Below, in pieces: positions 53,484-62,519 of a stretch of 64,000 nucleotides of DNA. The notes below the pieces were generated by a model. It was not told where the DNA came from, searched no databases, and saw only the letters and a list, made by a program, of their open reading frames with translations. Both the position numbers and the translations under genes were made by a program. The stretch is from NCBI GenBank assembly GCA_018376135.1, contig JAHABX010000013.1, forward strand, positions 24,586-88,585, read 5' to 3'. Each line of letters begins with the position of its first letter. Position 1 is the first letter of the stretch. The DNA is from Clostridiales bacterium. GTDB taxonomy: Bacteria > Bacillota > Clostridia > Lachnospirales > Lachnospiraceae.

Positions 53484-54930
53484 TCAAAAAGGCAGCTCTA
53501 TCTGCTCCGTGATCTCCGCAAAACCGTCTTTGGTTTTATCCGGCTGATTGCCGCTGTCCGTTGCTGTCTTTTCACGCTCCCAGCCCTTTTGTCTGCCGAA
53601 TCCGGCGAACATCCTCGGATTGGAGAAATACCGCCACCCGGAAATGCACTGGTTCATAATCTCGTTGACCTCCCGGATTTCCCACTGCTTCGGCTCGTCA
53701 AAGGCATGATTCAGAGCTTCCTTGTAGAGCTGTTTGGAGCAGACCGTGTTCCCGGTGTACTTATCAAGGTAAGCCTGTATCATCCCGGCTTTGGTGTCCT
53801 CCGGCATAAAATCCCGCTGGTGTTCTTTCAGGTACTTCTGCATTTCCGGACTGAATGACAGCTTAAATCTGCCATTGCGATAAATCTCCATCACTTCCGC
53901 CCATAGCTGTTCCATGTAAGCTCTGGAAGCAGCTTCATCCTCCAAAATGTGAACCTCGGACTGCTCCGGGTACACCATCACCGGAACGAATCGGCGGTTG
54001 CCGGAACGGTCAAGGGGCAGGAAGTCCAGCGCATTGGAGGTACCGCCGAATACACACTGTCTCGGTCTGTCTGCCGGGTGTGTTTCGTAAGGAATTTTGT
54101 AAACCTCCTTCTGGCGGCTCAAAAAGGACTTGATTTCTTCAATGCTCTTGGCGTTGGCGGTTGCCATCATCTCGGACATTTCAATAATCCAGTGGTCTCC
54201 GCTCTGCTCCGGTCGGTGCTAAGCAGACGTCCACTGGACGTCCAGCACCCTTGCAGCTTGCGATACACGTTATCGTCATCCAGCTTCCGTAAATCATCCG
54301 AAAACCACTCGTCCCTCAGAGCCAGCAGCCGGAAGAAGGTGGATTTGCCCGCCCCTGACCGCCTACCAGACAAAGCATGATTTCAAACTTGCTGCCCGGC
54401 TTAAAGGCCCTCGTAATTGCCCCCAGCATAAACAGCTTCAAGGCTTCATAGCTGTACTCGCTGACCTCCGCTCCAAGGAAGTGGTGCAGGGCATAGCGGA
54501 TGCGCTCTGTTCCGTCCCACTCAAGACTGTTCAGGCAATCCCTGATTGGATGGTATTTATTTTCGTTTGCCACAATCCCGATGGCATTTTCAATCTTTTT
54601 CTCACTGGTCAATCCATAGGTTTCTTCCAGATAGAGCAGCAGATATTTCATGTCCGTATCTGTCAGGGCTGTGCCTGTCCTGTGAAAACCGATGGGCTTT
54701 ATGATGTCCTTTCGGTCAGTCAGGATGTTATAGGCAATCGCCCCGGCAAGCACCGGGTCACGCTGAAACACCGTCAGACAGTTTCGGATGCTCTGCCGGA
54801 CACCGCCTTTCTCCGTACTATCCAATTCGGCTTTTATCTCCTCAACGCTCTGGGGCTGCTGCATGGCGTTTACTGTATTTTTCACGGCTTGCTGCATCTG
54901 AGGCGACAAGCTCTGATAATCGTTTTTCAA
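53484..54930 (-). pseudogene. VirE/VapE-like P-loop helicase, broken by a frameshift and an insertion
   Basis: Three frames make up one protein. Residues up to MLCLVGGQG are in one frame (from TTG at 54930); AGKSTFFRLLALRDEWFSDD to VYRKLQG in a second; HWIIEMSEMMATANAKSIEE to the end at 53484 in a third. The first break is best explained by loss of one G from a G run in the Walker A codons near 54355. The second is an insertion of about 50-53 bases near 54190-54250 that contains a hairpin. The intact family member is a VirE-type AAA ATPase linked to element replication. Its 5' end overlaps the primase by 89 bases. Confidence 0.85.
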
Positions 54931-55486
54931 GCTGTATCACATCCTTTCCGTATTCTGTAATGATCTGCGCCCGTTCCTCCGTATCACCGGACAACAGCGT
55001 ATCCAGCAGATATTCCACATGGCTGATTTTCTGTAAGGCTTCCACAAACCGGGGATGCCATTCCCCATCCGGGCACTCCGGCGCATACTCGGTTTTCCAT
55101 CGTTCCAGCAGATGGAGATAATCGGCAAGGACACGGAAGCAACGGCTTTGTGCTTCCCTGAACTGTACCTCCGGAGATTTGCGTCGAGGGCTGGGCTTTT
55201 TCGTCTCATCTGGGGACTTCCTGTCCTCATAGGACAGCCCAAAATCCCTTGCCAGCTGCATGGCTGCTTCCTTCTTTCCGAGGGAATACAGAGCCGCTGT
55301 GAAGTCGATCACATCCCCGTCCGCCCCGCAGCCAAAGCAGTGATAACGCCTGTCCAACTTCATGCTGGGGGTCTTGTCATTGTGGAAGGGACAGCAAGCC
55401 ATCCCGTTTCTTCCCACCCGGATTCCGTAATGTTCCGCAGCCTGCCGGGTAGTCACAGACTGCTTAACTGTTTCAAATACATTTAT
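54842..55486 (-). CDS. CHC2 zinc-finger DNA primase domain protein
   Basis: 214 residues with CPFHNDKTPSMKLDRRYHCF-GCGADGDVIDF, the CHC2 finger of DnaG-type primases, and no Toprim domain, so the catalytic part is missing or supplied by another protein. The best ribosome site (AGGAGG) is 7 bases before an ATA codon at 55486, which gives INVFETVKQSVTTRQAAEHYG; a GTG at 55516 lacks such a site. Part of the element's replication module with virE and the RepA-type initiator. Confidence 0.85.
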   Translation of the reverse strand: MNVFETVKQSVTTRQAAEHYGIRVGRNGMACCPFHNDKTPSMKLDRRYHCFGCGADGDVIDFTAALYSLGKKEAAMQLARDFGLSYEDRKSPDETKKPSPRRKSPEVQFREAQSRCFRVLADYLHLLERWKTEYAPECPDGEWHPRFVEALQKISHVEYLLDTLLSGDTEERAQIITEYGKDVIQLEKRLSELVASDAASREKYSKRHAAAPER

Positions 55487-55550
55487 ATCATTTCCTCCTG
55501 AAAATAGGAAAGGCACCTGACATTCTCAATACGAAAATGGCAAGTGTCTG

Positions 55551-56840
55551 TTAGCGTTCCATATTCTGTTTTTTGTGTGTTTCCTTTTTCCTTGCGGCAT
55601 CCTCAGCCGCCACAATCGCCTTGTTGCGGTTCAGCATTTCATAAATGGAAGTTCTGGCTTTTTCTTTAATTTGCTGGGTATTTGCTTTTCCGACCTCCGG
55701 TTTCGTCAGCGCAGCCTTCATTGTGTGAAGAGCTGTCTGCATGGCTTTAGTGATTTTGGAAACCACATTGTCCAGTCGGGCGGCAGCGTACTCCCTCTCC
55801 TTTTGGGGAGCCTTGCGTTCCGGGGAAAGCAGCCAGGACTTTGTTTCCTCCACCAGCTGAATATCCTGCTTGTGGGTTTCCACCCGGACGGTATCGGTCA
55901 CAACCTCCACCGCCTTGTCGTAGGCGATCTCGGAAACATCATCAATCAGAGTTTCCACATCATCCAGCTTCAAGGTCAGCTCGTCCAGCTTTTCTTCCTT
56001 TTCCTGAATGACAGCTTCCTGCTCCTGAATTGTCTGGAACTGAGCCGACATCTGCTCCTTCTGCTTGGCAAGAATGAAGTCCTGCTTTTCCAGATACTTG
56101 CGACCGCCGTACTCCGGCTCCTCCTCCAACTGCAATCCGTGTTTTCTGCAAATGTCAAAAAGCAAAGCCCGGCAGGCGGCATCGTAGACCATTTTTCTGT
56201 TGTTGTGGCGACCCAGCTTCTTGTCCAGCTCCGGCAGTTCAAAGCCAAGAGCTTCCAGTGCTTTCTCCTGCTGGGGGCAAAGCTCCCCGTACTGATTTTC
56301 ACAGTCGAAAACATGGCGTTCATGGATGTGGGGCGTGCTTTCATCAATGTGCAATGCCCAGTCCAGAATGTGGACATGGGAGCCGAATCGTCTTTCCAGC
56401 TCCGCAAAAAATTCCGTAGCCACCAGAAAGAGGGTTTCCGCAGAAGCGTGTTCCTCCATTTTTCCGATTTGGAGCAAACTTTCCTCCGGGCAGGTCTTTT
56501 TATTTTTCAGGATTTCATCCGTGGTGCGGTTGCGCTCGGTGTGTCGGTTCTTTTCATTACGGGCGTTCTGCCCGTCCGTGTAATCGGAATAGCGGGTGTG
56601 GTAATAGAGCTGCTCAACTTCTTCAAATGTAGAAGCCAGCTCAATCTCGTCACTGTTCTTTTCTGCCAGCTGCCGATAACCGTTGTAGCAGTCCCAGTAG
56701 ATGTTGTGTTCGGCTCGCTGCTCGTCGATGTGTTCGCTGTTGCTTACATCGAAATTTCGGTCATTGTGCTTGGGATTGTAAACGCCATTCTTTCCGGCAC
56801 GACCGTTGTGTTTTGTCAGTTTCAAACTTAGTTCCTCCAT
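55551..56840 (-). CDS. MobV-family relaxase (plasmid recombination/mobilisation protein)
   Basis: 429 residues. The start MEELSLKLTKHNGRAGKNGVY and the metal motif ALHIDESTPHIH (His 164, 171, 173) mark a Pre/Mob relaxase that nicks oriT. The C-terminal half is a long coiled coil (QTIQEQEAVIQEKEEKLDEL). The element has no other transfer genes in view, so it is mobilisable with a helper, not self-transmissible, as far as the window shows. Candidate oriT just upstream. Confidence 0.9.
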   Translation of the reverse strand: MEELSLKLTKHNGRAGKNGVYNPKHNDRNFDVSNSEHIDEQRAEHNIYWDCYNGYRQLAEKNSDEIELASTFEEVEQLYYHTRYSDYTDGQNARNEKNRHTERNRTTDEILKNKKTCPEESLLQIGKMEEHASAETLFLVATEFFAELERRFGSHVHILDWALHIDESTPHIHERHVFDCENQYGELCPQQEKALEALGFELPELDKKLGRHNNRKMVYDAACRALLFDICRKHGLQLEEEPEYGGRKYLEKQDFILAKQKEQMSAQFQTIQEQEAVIQEKEEKLDELTLKLDDVETLIDDVSEIAYDKAVEVVTDTVRVETHKQDIQLVEETKSWLLSPERKAPQKEREYAAARLDNVVSKITKAMQTALHTMKAALTKPEVGKANTQQIKEKARTSIYEMLNRNKAIVAAEDAARKKETHKKQNMER

Positions 56841-56902
56841 TTCTTAAAGATTTTCCCACAGGGGGAGGGGCAGCGAAGCTGCTTCCTTGCTGCATTTTCT
56901 GC

Positions 56903-56948
56903 GCCAAGTAATACCCAGTACTAAGCGGCGCAACGCCACTTAACTGGG
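56903..56948 (-). other. Candidate origin of transfer (MobV type)
   Basis: Minus strand: CCCAGT ... ACTGGG arms (56914-56948) enclose TAAGTGGCG-TTG-CGCCGCTTA, then TATTACTTGG. The TACTGGG/TATTACTT stretch aligns with the pMV158 nick region (TAGTGTG/TTATACTT) at TA-TG-GT and TACTT. It lies 63-108 bases upstream of the relaxase start. Confidence 0.55.
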
Positions 56949-57196
56949 CAAGGCTGCCGCCCTTGACCTGCACAAAGGGCTTGCCGCCCTCTGTACTCCT
57001 GCCCGAACAACCTGAACCTCGCCATTTCCTCCATGGCTTCTTTCAGCTTCTTCGTTTTTTCGATACTCCCCGCCGGGGACTTCCGAAAAAGAAAAGCCGC
57101 TGTCTGATTTCGCATTTCTGCAAAACCGTTGGGCGGCTTCTCATCTGACCTTACGGTCATATTCGATTTTCTCTCAACAGCGTTGAGAATTTTCAA
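56921..57196 (-). CDS. Small hypothetical protein of the mobile element
   Basis: 91 residues, basic (MKILNAVERKSNMTVRSDEK, then SIEKTKKLKEAMEEMARFRL). No family recognised. It lies just behind repA and overlaps the oriT candidate at its 3' end. A start at MTVRSDEK (57160) is also possible. Coding status uncertain. Confidence 0.4.
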   Translation of the reverse strand: MKILNAVERKSNMTVRSDEKPPNGFAEMRNQTAAFLFRKSPAGSIEKTKKLKEAMEEMARFRLFGQEYRGRQALCAGQGRQPCPVKWRCAA

Positions 57197-57202
57197 GCAA
57201 AC

Positions 57203-57544
57203 TCAGGAGCGGGCAACCTTGTCCTCTCCCGGTATCAGCACATAGATTCGGCTTGGCTCTCCAACTCTCCGGCGCACCCGCATAATCAGTCCAGCAGTTT
57301 CCAGTTCGTTCAAAGAACGCTTCACCGTCATTGTACTTCTGGACAGAGCGGCGGCGATTGCCGCAACTGGGAAGCAGACAAACAGGATGCCGTTCTCGTC
57401 CTCCTGCCCGCTGGAAAGCATCGCATCCAACATCCGGCAGTACATGACCTTTGCGGTGCTGCTGACCGAAAATCCCAACAAGGCTCTGGGAAAGGACATA
57501 CAGGGCGGCAGCGGTGTGCCTATCGTCATAAATTCAAAATTCAT
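57203..57544 (-). CDS. Replication initiator, RepA_N-type domain
   Basis: 113 residues beginning MNFEFMTIGTPLPPCMSFPR, with a winged-helix core (AAIAAALSRSTMTVKRSLNELETAGLIMRVRR). It matches the short RepA N-terminal-domain proteins of Firmicutes integrative elements. Start at 57544; a longer frame lacks a ribosome site. Overlaps the next upstream gene by 11 bases. Confidence 0.8.
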   Translation of the reverse strand: MNFEFMTIGTPLPPCMSFPRALLGFSVSSTAKVMYCRMLDAMLSSGQEDENGILFVCFPVAAIAAALSRSTMTVKRSLNELETAGLIMRVRRRVGEPSRIYVLIPGEDKVARS

Positions 57545-57719
57545 TTGATTGGTTCTCCTTTTTCTTTGCTCGTTTGGATAAATAACGAGGGCAGTCAACC
57601 ACAACTGCCCGAAAGCTCTGCCTGCGCTCATGCTGGCACTTCCGGCACAGATCGTTGTAGCTGACACGCCCCCGGTCATTCAGGAAAAAGGACAGTTCCA
57701 GTTTCCTCTTTTGGCTCAT
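57534..57719 (-). CDS. Small cysteine-containing element protein
   Basis: 61 residues (MSQKRKLELSFFLNDRGRVS, LCRKCQHERRQSFRAVVVDC), basic, with CxxC and a later Cys, commonly found next to repA in such elements. May bind DNA. Function unknown. First gene of the minus-strand mobilisation run. Confidence 0.7.
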   Translation of the reverse strand: MSQKRKLELSFFLNDRGRVSYNDLCRKCQHERRQSFRAVVVDCPRYLSKRAKKKENQSNEF

Positions 57720-58133
57720 TCTCGGCACAATGGTATCCTCCCGATTTTCTGTATGGTTTCGGGGCGATTTTTAGCAAAAACACCGCCTTGGAGCGGCGCA
57801 AAAATCCCCGAAGTATTGCCGGCAGGGCAGATTATCCCCCTGCCAGATTGTCGTGTTTCGGTATCATTTTTTTGTCAGTTCGCCGTGCTTCCCTGATGTC
57901 GTTCCTGCCCCAGTTTTTCTGCGGCGTTTTGCTTCCGTTGGCACGCTCGTATCGGTCAGGGTTCCTCCATGTTCCTGCCGATAGTCACTGCGCTGCTTCA
58001 CCGGGAAGCATATCCCATCAGGACGGTCATTCGATTGGAATAATCCATCGATGAACTGACTACATTATGGAACATTTTTGACCCCCGTGCTGTATATCCG
58101 CAAAGTAGGATTTTCGGCTGAAAAACAAAAATT
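57720..58133. other. Intergenic region between divergent repA-side genes and the XRE regulator
   Basis: About 410 bases with no convincing gene. It holds GGCAGGG/CCCTGCC arms near 57822-57843 and several GC-rich segments. It could hold promoters or the element's replication origin; nothing is proved. Confidence 0.4.
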
Positions 58134-58163
58134 TCCACGATTGTGGACAAGGCATGATATAAT
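58134..58163 (+). promoter_or_regulatory. Extended -10 promoter with overlapping operator
   Basis: TGATATAAT (TG-N-TATAAT, TATAAT at 58158-58163) forms an extended -10; no good -35 is seen. TCCAC-GATT-GTGGA (58134-58147) lies where the -35 would be, fitting autoregulation by the XRE protein. Confidence 0.6.
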
Positions 58164-58206
58164 GAAATTGACAACAGAAATACAGACACAGGAAGGAGAA
58201 AACGCC

Positions 58207-59028
58207 ATGAAAAAAGGCTTATCAATACAGGAAAAACTAAAGGATTTGCGAGTTGTAGAAAAAGGGTTTACGCTGAAACAGCTTGCAGATGAAACCGGAA
58301 TCGCTTCATCGACTCTTGGCAGCTATGAAAGCGACGATTACAAGGACATCAGTCATACGAATCTGGTAATACTTGCTCAATACTATCATGTTTCCACCGA
58401 CTGGTTGCCGGGGCTCACCGAATCCCGTGAGGTTCAGAATCATGATATAGCCCAGCTTCATCTGGACGATGAAGCCTTGGATATTCTGAAAAGCGGCAGG
58501 CTCAACAATCGTCTGCTCTGTGAGATGATAAAGCACCCGGATTTTCTGAAGCTGATGACGGACACCGAAATCTATGTGGACGGCATCGCCACCATGCAGA
58601 TTAAAAATATGAATGACTGGCTGAATGCGGTTCGGCTCCAAATCGTGCAGTAGCATAACCCGGAGAGCAATGACCTGTATGTTCAGGTTCTGGATGCTGC
58701 CCGCATTGATGAAGAAGAATATTTCTTCCATAACATCCACGGCGATCTGGATCGGGTCATTCGCAGCATCCGTGAGAACCACCAAAACGCCACGGAATCT
58801 GCTCCCATTGAAAGACCTGCTTCCAACGATAAAAAGATGCAGCGTCTTTTGCAGTCCATGAAATATAAGAGTAATCCGATTGAAGAATTCTGGCGTTACT
58901 TCTGCGAAGAACTGCAAATTGACTACGATAAGCTCCTCGAAGAAGAACATGACACCATGAAAAGAATATTCAAGAAGTCCAAGCTGTTAAAGAGCTTCCC
59001 AAGTCATAAGAATAAGGCTCGGAAATAA
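58207..59028 (+). pseudogene. XRE-family regulator interrupted by an in-frame amber codon
   Basis: The frame from the ATG at 58207 (GGAAGGAG upstream) has an XRE helix-turn-helix (FTLKQLADETGIASSTLGSY) and runs 148 codons to a TAG at 58651-58653 (end AVRLQIVQ). The same frame then continues without another stop to TAA at 59026-59028 (HNPESNDLYVQVLDAARIDE, then a coiled, charged tail). The part after TAG reads as real protein, so the full gene was about 273 codons. Either a nonsense mutation, or read-through. The N-terminal piece alone could still bind DNA. Confidence 0.82.
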
Positions 59029-59057
59029 TCGCATATCTACACCAACCCTCCAAAATA

Positions 59058-59099
59058 ATACGGCTACTACCACTTTAGATGCAGTGGTAGTAGCCGTAT
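59058..59099. terminator. Bidirectional terminator between XRE gene and ABC operon
   Basis: Sixteen-base perfect stem, ATACGGCTACTACCAC and GTGGTAGTAGCCGTAT, ten-base loop. T content is low on both sides, so it may be a weak one. Confidence 0.7.
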
Positions 59100-59118
59100 C
59101 TACATGAAGTAATATTAT

Positions 59119-60375
59119 TTATGCTACCTGATGTTTTTTCCAAGCCCTCCGTGCAAACGGAATACACACAAGCGCAATGATCGCATATACAATCATCCGA
59201 ACAGTCACTATGTCAAAAGTCAGTCCGCCCAGTGGATAGCCAAAGTAACCGATGAACTCATCTGAGAACACGCTCTGTGTTGCCCGATATGGCAGCAATA
59301 CAAGAATGCGGTTCCAGATTCCACTTGTCTCACTGATACCAAGGAACATCGGAAGCATCATGACGAGAATAATCATTACCAGCACCGGGACGGACGATTT
59401 CATTTTGGCTGACAGCAGCAGCGTAAAAGAAACCATTCCCAGCAGAATGAGATACAGCGTGGCAACTGCAACCAGTGTTGCACCCAATAGAGACATCCGA
59501 TACGGAGCAATAGTGCTCAACACCTGAACAGGTAAATTCCAGCCATCCACACCAAAGGCAGCAAGCTGAATCCCACAGCCGACCAGAATGAACAGCGTGA
59601 ACGCTGACAGGCTATATGCAAAAGCAGCTAAAATTTTGGCTTTGACCAGCTTGGATTTTCCATATCGAGAAGATAGAATCACACTTGCTGCACCGGATTG
59701 GTATTCGCCTGAAAAGATTCCTGATACGCAAATGCAAATTCCTAATATCCCGATGACAAACAGTTCCATGCAGCTTAACAGCAGTTCCCAGCCTGCGTGA
59801 TAACCGTATTCGTAAGGTGTCTTAACAGATGAAACCCGATTCTGCCAGAAACTTTTTTCGCTGTCAGAAAAATTCCAATCCGCATAAGAACAGTTCAGCA
59901 TCGTGCCGACCTTTTCATCACGGGCAGCGTAAAAATCCACCCTATCCTCAAGGTTCATATTTGTAATCGCAGAAAATGAGGAATCATAAGTAGATGCCGC
60001 AACATAGTTGCCGTTGATTAACTTCCAATAGTTGATATATGGGAAGAAATACTTAAAATACGCCGACTTACTCAATGCCTTTGTGTCTGAATCCTGAGAG
60101 ACATTTACCGGATCATCAAACAGGGCTTGATATGCCGCAATATCAGATGCGATCCGCTCATTGGTTAATTCGCCCGCATAGGCGTTTTCAAAGTTCCTTT
60201 CCATGGCGATTGCGGCAGTTCCCATAACCTGTTCTCCCTCGGCGTTCAATACGATAAATTGCTTCACCGGGAGAGCAAACAGCAGACCAACCAAAACCAG
60301 ACAAACAGCAATCACGATGATATTCATTCTCTTTTTAGCCAGTTTCTTAAACTCTAAAACAAATAATGTTCTCAT
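59119..60375 (-). CDS. ABC-2 type transporter permease
   Basis: 418 residues with one N-terminal helix (IIVIAVCLVLVGLLFALPV), a large outside domain of about 150 residues, and five or six C-terminal helices, the layout of ABC-2 permeases of bacitracin/lantibiotic-type exporters. Overlaps the ATPase by 4 bases. Substrate unknown. Confidence 0.88.
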   Translation of the reverse strand: MRTLFVLEFKKLAKKRMNIIVIAVCLVLVGLLFALPVKQFIVLNAEGEQVMGTAAIAMERNFENAYAGELTNERIASDIAAYQALFDDPVNVSQDSDTKALSKSAYFKYFFPYINYWKLINGNYVAASTYDSSFSAITNMNLEDRVDFYAARDEKVGTMLNCSYADWNFSDSEKSFWQNRVSSVKTPYEYGYHAGWELLLSCMELFVIGILGICICVSGIFSGEYQSGAASVILSSRYGKSKLVKAKILAAFAYSLSAFTLFILVGCGIQLAAFGVDGWNLPVQVLSTIAPYRMSLLGATLVAVATLYLILLGMVSFTLLLSAKMKSSVPVLVMIILVMMLPMFLGISETSGIWNRILVLLPYRATQSVFSDEFIGYFGYPLGGLTFDIVTVRMIVYAIIALVCIPFARRAWKKHQVA

Positions 60376-61259
60376 CTCTCATCCCTCCTTACTTCTTCAT
60401 CTTCAAAGTGATACAGGTATAGGTCGTCCAGCGTAGGTGCAGCACGGACAGCTCTCGGAATCGGCTGGGTATCGCTTACGATTCGGAGCGATACTTCATT
60501 GCCTGCTTCATGGTGCAGGTTCACAACACGGAAACGGTTGCTGACCTCATCAATTTTGGACGGATGAACGCTGGAAGTCCAAACTTTTCCATCCATGCTG
60601 TGAATTGCTTCTTCGGCTGCACAATTCAAAATCAGGCTGCCGTCCTTCATCATCAGAATATCGTCTGCAATGTAATCAATATCCGAAACGATATGCGTTG
60701 ACAGAATTACGATTTTGTTCTTAGCTAACTCTGCAATCAGATTTCGAAATCTCATTCGCTCCTTGGGATCAAGCCCCGCTGTTGGTTCGTCCAGCACAAG
60801 AATTTTGGGGTCATTGACAACTGCCTGCGCAATTCCAAGTCGCTGCTTCATACCACCCGAAAAGGTGTGTATTTTTTTGCCTGAAACATCTGACAAGTTG
60901 ACAGTTTCCAAAACCTCAGCTACTTTTCGTTTGGCCTGTGCCGGTTCCAGTCCCTTCACGGCTGCAATAAAATCCAAATACTCTTTTGCCGTAAAGTCTG
61001 GATAGTAGCCAAAGTCCTGCGGTAAGTAACCGAGAAGATTACGGTATTGATCTCCCAGATGGCTAATATTTTGTCCGTCGCAAAGAATCCTGCCGGATGT
61101 AGGTTTCAGAATGTCGCAGGCCATGCGCATCAAAGTTGTTTTTCCGGCTCCGTTGGCACCAAGCAGACCATATACTCCCGGCTGGAAAGAAACAGATATA
61201 CCATTTACAGCGATTTTAGAGCCAAAGCGTTTGCTTAGTTGTTCGATAGATAATTCCAT
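60372..61259 (-). CDS. ABC transporter ATP-binding protein
   Basis: 295 residues with Walker A LLGANGAGKTTLMRM, signature SGGMKQRLGIAQAV and Walker B ILVLDEPTAGLDP. Starts behind AGGAGACTTGTT. A palindrome stands upstream of it. Pairs with the permease. Confidence 0.94.
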   Translation of the reverse strand: MELSIEQLSKRFGSKIAVNGISVSFQPGVYGLLGANGAGKTTLMRMACDILKPTSGRILCDGQNISHLGDQYRNLLGYLPQDFGYYPDFTAKEYLDFIAAVKGLEPAQAKRKVAEVLETVNLSDVSGKKIHTFSGGMKQRLGIAQAVVNDPKILVLDEPTAGLDPKERMRFRNLIAELAKNKIVILSTHIVSDIDYIADDILMMKDGSLILNCAAEEAIHSMDGKVWTSSVHPSKIDEVSNRFRVVNLHHEAGNEVSLRIVSDTQPIPRAVRAAPTLDDLYLYHFEDEEVRRDER

Positions 61260-61284
61260 AACAAGTCTCCTTTCATGAAAAAAG

Positions 61285-61325
61285 CCTGACTGCTTTCAAT
61301 ATTTATTATACTGAAAGCAGTCAGG
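61285..61325 (-). promoter_or_regulatory. Long palindrome with TATAAT in its loop, between kinase and ABC genes
   Basis: CCTGACTGCTTTCA and TGAAAGCAGTCAGG, 14-base perfect arms, loop of 13. On the minus strand it is followed by TTTTTT, as a terminator would be, and the loop reads GTATAATAAATAT, as a -10 box would be. It may end the kinase transcript, or be an operator of the ABC genes, or both. Confidence 0.65.
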
Positions 61326-61388
61326 TTTTGTATGAAGTTAAAGGTTGGAATTGCCATAGGCTTTCTAAAGAAATTCCTCAGAAAATCC

Positions 61389-62519
61389 TTAGTCCAAAAT
61401 TTCAGCATCCGGCAGAATAATTGTAAAGGTTGTTCTCCTGTCTTTGCTATCTACCCCAATCGTTCCTCCATGCAGCGCAACAATGTTGCTTGCGATTGCC
61501 AAACCCAGACCAGCGCCTCCGGTAGAGCCTTGTCTGGCTTCATCTGCTCGATAAAACTTTTCAAAGATATGGGCTTGCTGTTCCGGCGAAATGGTATTGC
61601 CTGTATTGGAGACAGTAATAACCGCTTCGCCATTTTTGCAGGATGCTGAAATCAAAATGGTAGAATCGGGGTCACTGTATGCCACTGCATTTTTGATAAT
61701 ATTCTGGAAGGCTCTTGCCAGATAATTTGCATCGCCCCGAAGTTGAATATCTTCCGGCATCTGAATTTGTGCTTTCAGATGATTTGTTTGTAACTGCGGA
61801 GTAAATTCCTCTAAAAGTTGTATCAGCAGGTAGTGGAGGTCAACATTTGTCTTAGATATGGTGAAGTCTGACTGGCGAAAACGGGTAATCTCAAAGAACT
61901 CGTTCATGAGTTTTTCCAACCGTGCCGCTTTTTCATAGCTGACACGGATACATTTTTCCCGTTGCTCACAGTCCATTTCCTTGTTCTGGTCTAAAATTTC
62001 CAAATATCCAAGGACAGAAGTAAGGGGTGTTTTAAGGTCATGCGCCAAATACAGAATCAGATCATCCCTTTTTTGTTCAGCCAATTCCGCCTCCGCCCGC
62101 TGCTGTTCCAGTGTCCGTTGAACTGTCTGCAAATTTTCTTCAACAAAGCGCATTTCCTTTGGCATGGAGATATGTTCATGCTGAGGGCTTAACAGGACAT
62201 TGATACCCTTGTTGATGGAATCGAAGTATTTTCCAAACCATGTGAGGGAGAAATGGAACAACACCAAAAATACCAATGCCATTGCAAGGAACATAAATTC
62301 CGCCCAATGATTGCGAAAAACAGTTTCATACATGGCATAGGCTTCGTCATAATCAACCCCCGGCAATAAAGAGAACAGGCTGATCGTCCATACGCCGATC
62401 TTGCCCCTCAGAAACTTATAGAGAAGCAGCACCGCAACACCAGAAACAATGAGCATGACGACAAGCTGTGAAAACACCTTGCGTTTCATTCTTGAATAAT
62501 CGTTTTTTTCAGCTTTCAA
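61389..62519 (-). CDS. VanS-like sensor histidine kinase
   Basis: 376 residues, two membrane helices (about 18-36 and 74-94), HAMP-like linker, phospho-acceptor His 160 in YLAHDLKTPLTSVLGYLE, and the ATPase part with FQNIIKNAVAYS, FEKFYRADEARQ and GGAGLGLAIA. The similarity runs through the whole VanS family pattern. Likely senses the same envelope signal or compound that the ABC genes handle. Confidence 0.94.
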   Translation of the reverse strand: MKAEKNDYSRMKRKVFSQLVVMLIVSGVAVLLLYKFLRGKIGVWTISLFSLLPGVDYDEAYAMYETVFRNHWAEFMFLAMALVFLVLFHFSLTWFGKYFDSINKGINVLLSPQHEHISMPKEMRFVEENLQTVQRTLEQQRAEAELAEQKRDDLILYLAHDLKTPLTSVLGYLEILDQNKEMDCEQREKCIRVSYEKAARLEKLMNEFFEITRFRQSDFTISKTNVDLHYLLIQLLEEFTPQLQTNHLKAQIQMPEDIQLRGDANYLARAFQNIIKNAVAYSDPDSTILISASCKNGEAVITVSNTGNTISPEQQAHIFEKFYRADEARQGSTGGAGLGLAIASNIVALHGGTIGVDSKDRRTTFTIILPDAEILD

